From IMG/VR virus record IMGVR_UViG_3300025849_000055, positions 1 to 49,588 of that record: 49,588 bases of DNA; one strand, 5' to 3'. The notes below the pieces were generated by a model. It did not search any database and was not told the DNA's origin. It saw nothing but the letters and a program-made list of their open reading frames with translations. Shown here in pieces: positions 1 through 5,971 of the stretch (position 1 is its first letter; each line of letters starts with the position of its first letter). The position numbers and the translations under genes are program-made. Source of the stretch: a virus.

Positions 1-232
1 TAGTCGATACGACTTCATATGCTCTCGGATGCTCTGATGCTTTTGCTACATCGAGCATTTGCTCTAACGCCTCTGTTCCAGATTCGATTACATTATAGAA
101 GTTACTTCTAGCGTACTCATAATCTTTATTCATTTTGTCGTCAGTGGGAACTGGCGTTCTTTCAATCACCTTCCCTTCAACTACATCATCCAGAGGCTCA
201 AGTCCTAGACTTTTACCTATTTCATCATTCAT
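1..232 (-). CDS. 16: Small terminase subunit gp16 (5' part only)
   Basis: The first 77 codons of a gene that runs off the left edge of the window. The ATG is at 230-232, preceded by an AAAGG ribosome-binding site about 7 nt upstream. The protein starts MNDEIGKSLGLEPLDDVVEG, and residues 31-60 (DDKMNKDYEYARSNFYNVIE and following) match the T4 gp16 pattern of an acidic N-terminus followed by a helix of the form (E/K)DYxxARxNFxxxxExGxxAL. Small terminase binds phage DNA and regulates the large terminase gp17 during headful packaging. It directly follows gp15 with a 14-nt gap, the T4 order 13-14-15-16. The identification rests on this short N-terminus plus synteny; the central oligomerisation domain lies outside the window. 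Confidence 0.8.
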   Translation of the reverse strand, partial: MNDEIGKSLGLEPLDDVVEGKVIERTPVPTDDKMNKDYEYARSNFYNVIESGTEALEQMLDVAKASEHPRAYEVVST

Positions 233-246
233 ATTATAACCTTTCT

Positions 247-1404
247 TTATTCGTGTTCGTCAGCAACACCTGATGTTGTGGCGCCATCGCCATCACCGTC
301 ATTTATCACAACCATTGCTTTCCAATCATCATCTATTCCAATGGTTTGTGTGAATGCGGCTCTTTCGCTATCGTTTGCTATGTTACCAGTGACAATCGGA
401 GTTACTTTTGCAGTTGAGAGTCTTTGTGAATTAGCGGCGACTTTTGATCCACTCCACACAGTTGGATTAGCGTTCGCTTCAGCAACTATATCTGGAGCAG
501 TAAATATATCTCCAACCTTGTACACATTACCTGTACTGTCATCATTGGTTAGATACTTATTCCAAGCCGTCTGCATATCGCCCGCAGATACTCCACTAGT
601 AAAGTCACCACCACCAATATCATATATTCTATATTTTGTACCCGGGGTTAAAAGAAACGCAACAGCAGGGTTAATACTTACAGTTGTAACAGCAGTTGGA
701 ATAGCGGGTGCTACTGTAATCTGTGAGCCACCTTGCGCTCTGCTATCTCCAGATTGAACTTCTGTTGTTGGATAAATGTCAGCATCAACAAAAGTAATCT
801 GCTTCTTGGTAGACACAGGTCCGAAGAAGTATCCTTTCATTGTAAAGTTCAATGTCCAAATCAATGCTCTTCTTGATTCAAAGTCACCTTCGTATGTGTC
901 TTCTTGTGATACACTGTTTAATACAATCGGTATATCGAAGTATGTGTTGAGTTCATCAATCAACTTGACACTCACTGTGCAATCTGGTTTGAAGAATGGT
1001 AGTATCTGCTCAACAATCTTTGTACCATCTTCATTATATTTTGTCATAATGTTCAACTGAAACTCAAGATCATATGGTGCAGGTGAAAACATTGTGGTCA
1101 TTGTTCCATCAGCCGCACTTGATCTAACCATCTTTGTGACACTTGTCAGCTTTCGATCTGGATTATATGTCATTCCAGTCATTTCAAAAGACATTCTTGG
1201 TAGAGTAATCGCAGGCGCATTGTTCTGTAGATTCTGATCGATTCTAGCAAGTATCTTTTGCATTGGTGCGTAGTTAATTGGCACCTTCATTCTTTGAGTA
1301 GTTGCGCTTCCAGTCTTTCTGCTTATTTCGATGTCGTTAAACATCGTACCGAATACAGCAACATATCGTCTAGTCGTCTCGTTGTAAAAGTGATTACCGT
1401 ACAT
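247..1404 (-). CDS. 15: Tail sheath stabiliser / tail completion protein gp15
   Basis: Homologue of T4 gp15, the hexameric terminator that caps the sheath and tube and joins the tail to the neck. Residues 1-205 align well by eye with T4: FYNETTRRYVAVFGTMFNDI near the start, VPINYAPMQKIL, IVEQILPFFKPDCTVSVKL, and ESRRALIWTLNFTMKGYFFGP. At 385 aa it is about 110 residues longer than T4 gp15. The extra C-terminal part (about 206-385) holds a copy of a module found in many proteins of this window (about nt 490-650, TKYRIYDIGGGDF then YKVGDIFTAP). It ends in an Asp/Gly-rich tail with DGDGDG. Its ATG overlaps the gp14 stop by one base (TAATG), so translation is probably coupled. The core assignment is firm; the role of the extension is unknown. 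Confidence 0.93.
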   Translation of the reverse strand: MYGNHFYNETTRRYVAVFGTMFNDIEISRKTGSATTQRMKVPINYAPMQKILARIDQNLQNNAPAITLPRMSFEMTGMTYNPDRKLTSVTKMVRSSAADGTMTTMFSPAPYDLEFQLNIMTKYNEDGTKIVEQILPFFKPDCTVSVKLIDELNTYFDIPIVLNSVSQEDTYEGDFESRRALIWTLNFTMKGYFFGPVSTKKQITFVDADIYPTTEVQSGDSRAQGGSQITVAPAIPTAVTTVSINPAVAFLLTPGTKYRIYDIGGGDFTSGVSAGDMQTAWNKYLTNDDSTGNVYKVGDIFTAPDIVAEANANPTVWSGSKVAANSQRLSTAKVTPIVTGNIANDSERAAFTQTIGIDDDWKAMVVINDGDGDGATTSGVADEHE

Positions 1405-2207
1405 TAGAAAATATCATCTCCAAATGGGTTGCCTTGACTAAAGTCAATAATGTTATCTGCCGCAATGTCATTGTTCTTATCAATGAAGTCTTCAAACGCA
1501 GTGTTTTGACTATCTGTGTTAGCATCAAATGTTGCATCAACAACAGGGGTGCCGTCAGCCTGAACAGTCTTGTGATTAGCAAATACTGCTGTGATTGCGC
1601 TTGCTTGATCTGCTGTCAACACATCAGCGACTGCGGGTATTGTGAATCTTTCTTGACTATATTCGAACAATTCACACTTCAAATCAAATGTTTGTAGTGA
1701 ACCCATTTGATAGAACACTGCTTCATGCTCAACAAATGTAATTTCGAATATCTTCTTGTTTAGTGGGAAATATAGAAGATCGCCTTCAAGAGGTCTTCTT
1801 TCAGTAGCAGTAACACCACTTGTTCCTCTATCTACATCGTCATTAGTACCATCACCATCACTGTCAGCAGTATCTATGAAATTAGAGACTGCATTTCTAT
1901 ATCTCTTTTGAGCAACTGTGAATGTGATTGAGTCACGAACTTCAAGACCAAACTTAGATAAGAAGTCGCCTTCGCCTTCAAAGCCTTCAACATTCTTGAT
2001 ATACATCTCAACTGGATACGCAGAAAGATACTGAGCCAAGTCATCTTCTTGAAAGATATTATCTCTAGAAGCAGGGTTTCTTGGAATATAGAAACAGTCA
2101 AGACCAAACATCTTGATAGACTCAATAACCAAGTCTTCTATAAGATCCTGTTCACCATGTACTCTATCTACAGAACCATAGTTGTTGAAATACGAATTTG
2201 TAGCCAC
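1404..2207 (-). CDS. 14: Neck protein gp14 (head completion)
   Basis: Homologue of T4 gp14, which with gp13 closes the filled head and forms the tail attachment site. Recognisable T4-like segments are LIEDLVIESIKMFGLDCFYI (residues 22-41), the FGEDL-like IFQEDDLAQYL, NVEGFEGEGDFLSKFGLEVRD, and EGDLLYFPLNKKIFEITFVE followed by EAVFYQMG. The length (267 aa) is close to T4 (256 aa). An insertion at about residues 110-140 contains an Asp-rich loop (ADSDGDGTNDDVD) of the calcium-binding type, which T4 lacks at this point. The C-terminus ends in GNPFGDDIF, like the T4 SPFDNDFMD tail. The start codon is GTG, not ATG: the frame has no ATG until residue 33, which is inside the conserved region. Confidence 0.92.
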   Translation of the reverse strand: MATNSYFNNYGSVDRVHGEQDLIEDLVIESIKMFGLDCFYIPRNPASRDNIFQEDDLAQYLSAYPVEMYIKNVEGFEGEGDFLSKFGLEVRDSITFTVAQKRYRNAVSNFIDTADSDGDGTNDDVDRGTSGVTATERRPLEGDLLYFPLNKKIFEITFVEHEAVFYQMGSLQTFDLKCELFEYSQERFTIPAVADVLTADQASAITAVFANHKTVQADGTPVVDATFDANTDSQNTAFEDFIDKNNDIAADNIIDFSQGNPFGDDIF

Positions 2208-2218
2208 TCTATTATCCT
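2205..2218 (-). promoter_or_regulatory. Ribosome-binding site and GTG start of gene 14
   Basis: On the minus strand AGGATAA (2212-2218) lies 7 nt before a GTG at 2205-2207, and its TAA is also the stop codon of gene 13. This Shine-Dalgarno match fixes the GTG as the start of gp14. Ribosomes finishing gp13 would be placed directly on the gp14 start. Confidence 0.75.
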
Positions 2219-3180
2219 ATCATATCGACTGCGGGCAAAGAATAACTTGAAGCCATTTCTTCTTCAAGTCTTTGAATCTCTTCTCGTGCATCGCTTAAAA
2301 TTTGTTCTCCATTGAACTGAACGCCACCGGGCAATGTCATGCCATTGAACTTAGTGAGATTTGATCCCCACTGATATTTAATTTTTGCTGTTGCGTAGTT
2401 TTGCAAGAAACGATCTTTCCACAAGTCTGTGTATGTAGTACCGTCAACAACTTGATATGCTTCGACTACAACATGAGTTCCTACAGCCAGTGAGTCTAAG
2501 TTAGTGTCTAGAAACAGTCTATTTGTGTGTCTATTATATCGCATTGGAACTGCGCCTACTAACAGTTCTTCCATAAGACTAAGATTAGCCATTGACATAT
2601 AGAAGTGAGTCATGTTATAATTCATTATATCGTGAAGATTGTGCAATACAAACTGATACTTTGCGTTAAATATTCCAGACCCCGTACCAACATTAGACTC
2701 TGGTGTGAACACATTTACGGCACCTATGATGTTATCTGGAATCTCAATGTAGCCAAGTTCAAAGATTCCTTTTGTGATACCTGAGTTTGCTGAAGATTCA
2801 ATTGTTGCTGTTGTGGTAGAGTCTTCTCCAGTTATAACTTCGCCATGCACAAAAGCTACATCATTAGTTGGCTTGCTATATGTAATCTCTGCACCAGATA
2901 CCTCTAGAATTACTGCTTTAGCACCACCTGCGCCTGTAATGATCTCACCTACAGTGAAGTTCTCTGCTGTACTTGTAGTTAATTTAAGTGCTGAATTAGA
3001 TACTTTGTGCTTGAAATAAGTCTTTTCTACTCCATCAAAGTGATAGTCGTTATAATATGACAGTGCCTCATCAACTCTATCGTCTACTTGCTCAGTAGAA
3101 ACATTGATATCGATTACTGGTTTTCCCAATTTTCTGAGACAAAACTCTTTGAAGTCTGCTTTAGTTGTTGGCTGTGCCAT
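2212..3180 (-). CDS. 13: Neck protein gp13 (head completion)
   Basis: Homologue of T4 gp13, partner of gp14 in the neck. The N-terminus (FKEFCLRKLGKPVIDINVST, then DRVDEALSYYNDYHFDGVEK) corresponds to T4 DVILRRLGAPIINVEL and ALELYGEYHFDGLNK. The C-terminal part has VVEAYQVVDGTTYTDLWKDR, LQNYATAKIKYQWGSNLTKF and GMTLPGGVQFNGEQILSDAR, matching the T4 YATALAKELNGQI...MMLPGGVTIDGQRLIEEAR region. The 322 residues are close to T4 (309 aa). An insertion of about 70 residues (57-125, nt about 2805-3012) carries the paired pattern FTVGEIITGAGGAKAVI / FVHGEVITGEDSTTTATI, which is also seen in gp7. The first gene of its leftward unit, it has an AGGAATAA ribosome-binding site and a late-type box 32 nt upstream of the ATG. 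Confidence 0.93.
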   Translation of the reverse strand: MAQPTTKADFKEFCLRKLGKPVIDINVSTEQVDDRVDEALSYYNDYHFDGVEKTYFKHKVSNSALKLTTSTAENFTVGEIITGAGGAKAVILEVSGAEITYSKPTNDVAFVHGEVITGEDSTTTATIESSANSGITKGIFELGYIEIPDNIIGAVNVFTPESNVGTGSGIFNAKYQFVLHNLHDIMNYNMTHFYMSMANLSLMEELLVGAVPMRYNRHTNRLFLDTNLDSLAVGTHVVVEAYQVVDGTTYTDLWKDRFLQNYATAKIKYQWGSNLTKFNGMTLPGGVQFNGEQILSDAREEIQRLEEEMASSYSLPAVDMIG

Positions 3181-3211
3181 GCTTTATTCCTAAATTATGT
3201 TGATATAATAC

Positions 3212-3219
3212 TATTTATA
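3212..3219 (-). promoter_or_regulatory. T4-type late promoter box for gene 13
   Basis: Exact TATAAATA on the minus strand, 32 nt upstream of the gp13 ATG. In T4-like phages this box is read by the late sigma factor gp55. Transcription would begin roughly 10 nt before the AGGAATAA ribosome-binding site. A second minus-strand copy lies at 3261-3268. Confidence 0.65.
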
Positions 3220-3254
3220 ATCAATAGACTTGTGCTATTTTCAGATACAATGAG

Positions 3255-3272
3255 TATAAATATTTATAAATA
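3255..3272 (+). promoter_or_regulatory. Tandem T4-type late promoter boxes for the plus-strand cassette
   Basis: Two TATAAATA boxes on the plus strand, at 3255-3262 and 3265-3272, offset by 10 bp (one helical turn). They are followed 54 nt later by the ATG at 3327, which has an AAAGGA ribosome-binding site. They are the only visible promoter for the three rightward genes. Confidence 0.6.
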
Positions 3273-3326
3273 AGTGATAACAGACTTCGAATTAATATCT
3301 ATAATATATTCTAAAAGGATAAAAAA

Positions 3327-3644
3327 ATGTCAATACCAACAACTATTCCAACAATTGCCACTGTAAACGGCAATGGTGACTTTCCAGGCGTTAATGGATT
3401 CAACTACAATGGTGGTGTTACCCATTTTGCACTTTACGGCACATTTGCAGGGGCAACCATTACAATACAAGCATCTTTCGAGGAAGACGGATCCCATGTA
3501 TTCATTCCACTCACAGACGAAGCCGGTACTGGAGTTTCGATACAAGCTAACGAAGTTATAAAAATCGACATGGGTAAATGTAAGCTGAAATTTGTCGCTA
3601 CAGGTGCAACGGGTACTCCCGCTATAAAAATTAAGGCATCTTAA
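3327..3644 (+). CDS. Small beta-rich protein of unknown function, first gene of the inverted cassette
   Basis: A 105-aa protein with an AAAGGATAAAAAA leader before its ATG. It is rich in Thr, Ala, Gly, Ile and Val, with alternating hydrophobic residues (HFALYGTFAGATITIQASFE, then KIDMGKCKLKFVATGATG). This suggests a small beta-sandwich. There is no signal peptide or membrane segment. It ends one base before the ATG of the 769-aa gene and is probably co-expressed with it under a late promoter. Its size, composition and company suggest a small virion decoration or fibre-accessory protein, but I do not recognise a family and the role is inference from context. Confidence 0.7.
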   Translation: MSIPTTIPTIATVNGNGDFPGVNGFNYNGGVTHFALYGTFAGATITIQASFEEDGSHVFIPLTDEAGTGVSIQANEVIKIDMGKCKLKFVATGATGTPAIKIKAS

Positions 3645-3645
3645 A

Positions 3646-5955
3646 ATGGCTATAACCAGAGGGGTTCTATCTCGGGCTACTGAAGATCGAGTTGTTGTTA
3701 ATGTCCAAGAGGTGACAAATGACGAAAGTCCGCCTGTAATAAATGGCGCACCTTCAATAACATTAACTCCTTTGGAGGGAGCCGTTCATTCAACGACTCC
3801 AATTGCGACTGTACAAGCATCAGATAGGTTAAATTTCTCTTTCCAGAAACTGAGCGGTCCTACTGAAGTCACTATTGATCCTAATAATGGTCAAATAAAA
3901 ACGTCAAAAGCAGTATCAAAAACTGCTAGTTGGAATACGCCGAATTCGCCCGGAAATTCTTCTACAATTAAAGCAACAGACACTGCAGGCAATGATTCGT
4001 CTCTGACTACAATCAATATAAACCCTCAGTATGCGGGTGCGCTTGCAAGCTGGGCAACAGGTGAATCGGTAAGCCAAAGCACTAATATCATATCATATGA
4101 TCTTAGTAATTCTACTAATAACACTACCTTTCCTTATATGGATGAAGCGTTTAACGAATCGGAATTTGCAGGCTATTTTGATCAGTTGAATATTAATAAC
4201 AGCCCAGGAAGCACTAGTACTCAGCAATCTGGGTACGGTCGTGTAGAGGTTTTCGTGACTGACTTTTCTGACGATGACGCTCACACGCATATTAGGACAA
4301 TAGCAAGTGGTTCTAGTAATAATGTTCGGTTGGGTTTGGCGCAAAGTGGTAGTTTCGTTAAAACGTGGACAAGTGGAGATTCGATTGATGTAGTATTTGG
4401 TCTAGTACCAGATAATCATTACTACTATGAATTAATCACTAACCCAGGTTCACAGGGATATCCTAGCCAGTTTGGTGCTGATGAATTATTTAGAGATGCG
4501 CCTGATAATTGTATTAGAGTGCGACATTCTAGCGATGCAGATGATGTTACTATATCTACTGGTCAATTAGTAAATATTGGCGCAAAGAGATCAACGACAT
4601 ATGGTATATCCCCGACTATAAATTTCCCAACAGGTCTTATAAATGAGCAAGCTATTGGCAGTGTTACAAACAGTAATGGCGCTTGCTACTATGCTATTAA
4701 TAATGGTGATGGTACACTTTCTTTTGCAACTTCACGTTCAAATGCAGTCGCAGAAACCCCTGTTAAAGTTCAATTTTCTAACAGTGGTTGGGGCGGAAGT
4801 TATACAGATACATCAAGAACAAGTATTAGAATAAGACCAACCGCTCTTAGAAAACAAACATACACAGTTAGTGATCCATTTGAAGTGACTCATACTCCAA
4901 CACTAGCAAACCATACTCCTACACCTTGGAGTGGTGTCGGAGCGCCTGGCCAAGGGTCCACGATACAAGTATATTATTATGTACCCACTTTAGCGGCTAA
5001 TGCGTTTACCGATGTTATAGTCGCTAATATTTCTGGTGGAGTTGGTTCTTACACAACCAGTAATCCATACACTAGTTTCAGTGGTTATCAAATTGATACC
5101 AGTACGCCAAGTGTCTTTAAACTTCGACTACCACAAAATCAGACTGCATCCGGAACATATGTTCTTACTGTTGCTGATCAGGCCGGAGGTGCGAGAACTG
5201 TATCCTATACAGTGCAACCCGTTAGTGAAATTGTACTTACTTCTGGAAATAATGTGAGCATTTCATCAAGTTATAGCACTGGAGTTGTTGCTCAAGTGAC
5301 TTGTTCAGGTGGAAATGGTGCTTACACATTTGCGATTAATGGTGGCGCTACTACCAGTTCCTTAATTAGTAATGGACTGTCTATTAATAGTTCTAACGGA
5401 GAGATATCTTTAAACTCTGGGGTTGGTGCCGGAAGTTACAATGTAGGTTTCAGGGTTACAGATAGTTTAGGCAACTTCGAAGATTTTACTATTAATTTAG
5501 TTATAGCAGTCCCAGTAGTACAGACAATCACGATACAAGGTGTGGGATCACCTACTGGTGGTGTGTACTATTATGGCTACAGTGGGGGGCAATATGGTGG
5601 ATCAGGTACCATATCGCCACAAGTTGCACCATTTCCTTCGTTTGTTAGCGGTAATGTAACTTTAGGTGTTTATTATCAAGTCGCATTCGGTAGCTATAAC
5701 TTCTATGTGAACATAAATAATAATGGAGTTTCTTCAGGTATACCACAAAACACATTCACTCAATTAACAATTGATGATGGAGTTAATGTAAGGGTGTTTG
5801 ATACGTCTTCTGTGTACCATGGCTACTTAGCAAACCTTGGGTCAGCCCCTAATAGATATAGCCAATGGCGATGGGGCTTCAGCCCAGGAGATGCTCAATA
5901 TCAAAGAATTGTTAATATGAGCGCAGGCGATACAATTACACTCACCTTTACTTAA
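3646..5955 (+). CDS. Ig-like multi-domain virion/adhesion protein
   Basis: A 769-aa protein without signal peptide. It contains several segments of the putative-Ig / cadherin-like type: about residues 28-127 (ends TIKATDTAGNDSSLTTININ), about 441-526 (ends TYVLTVADQAGGARTVSYTV) and about 528-622 (GNGAYTFAINGG then ISLNSGVGAGSYNVGFRVTD then FTINLVI). The GxGxYxVxxxVTDxxGN pattern is the hallmark used here. A Tyr/Gly-rich stretch (about 635-655, YYYGYSGGQYGGSG) introduces a distinct C-terminal beta domain. Phages commonly carry Ig-like domains on surface proteins, where they aid weak binding to cells or surfaces. It lies second in a three-gene rightward cassette, 16 nt before the 920-aa gene. 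The domain class is fairly clear; its place in the virion is inferred. Confidence 0.75.
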   Translation: MAITRGVLSRATEDRVVVNVQEVTNDESPPVINGAPSITLTPLEGAVHSTTPIATVQASDRLNFSFQKLSGPTEVTIDPNNGQIKTSKAVSKTASWNTPNSPGNSSTIKATDTAGNDSSLTTININPQYAGALASWATGESVSQSTNIISYDLSNSTNNTTFPYMDEAFNESEFAGYFDQLNINNSPGSTSTQQSGYGRVEVFVTDFSDDDAHTHIRTIASGSSNNVRLGLAQSGSFVKTWTSGDSIDVVFGLVPDNHYYYELITNPGSQGYPSQFGADELFRDAPDNCIRVRHSSDADDVTISTGQLVNIGAKRSTTYGISPTINFPTGLINEQAIGSVTNSNGACYYAINNGDGTLSFATSRSNAVAETPVKVQFSNSGWGGSYTDTSRTSIRIRPTALRKQTYTVSDPFEVTHTPTLANHTPTPWSGVGAPGQGSTIQVYYYVPTLAANAFTDVIVANISGGVGSYTTSNPYTSFSGYQIDTSTPSVFKLRLPQNQTASGTYVLTVADQAGGARTVSYTVQPVSEIVLTSGNNVSISSSYSTGVVAQVTCSGGNGAYTFAINGGATTSSLISNGLSINSSNGEISLNSGVGAGSYNVGFRVTDSLGNFEDFTINLVIAVPVVQTITIQGVGSPTGGVYYYGYSGGQYGGSGTISPQVAPFPSFVSGNVTLGVYYQVAFGSYNFYVNINNNGVSSGIPQNTFTQLTIDDGVNVRVFDTSSVYHGYLANLGSAPNRYSQWRWGFSPGDAQYQRIVNMSAGDTITLTFT

Positions 5956-5971
5956 AATATGAGAAAAAACG

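Larger units (their letters stand above)
3181..3326. other. Divergent intergenic spacer with late-promoter boxes
   Basis: This 146-bp, very AT-rich stretch separates leftward gp13 from the rightward cassette. It contains four exact matches to the T4 late -10 sequence TATAAATA: two on the minus strand (3212-3219 and 3261-3268) and two on the plus strand (3255-3262 and 3265-3272). The inner boxes interlock. No ORF, tRNA or obvious hairpin was found. Confidence 0.75.

Noticed and set aside
1394-1582. Minus-strand ORF of 62 codons overlapping the end of gene 14 in another frame
   Set aside because: It lies wholly over gene 14 and the start of gene 15; both real genes have clear homology.
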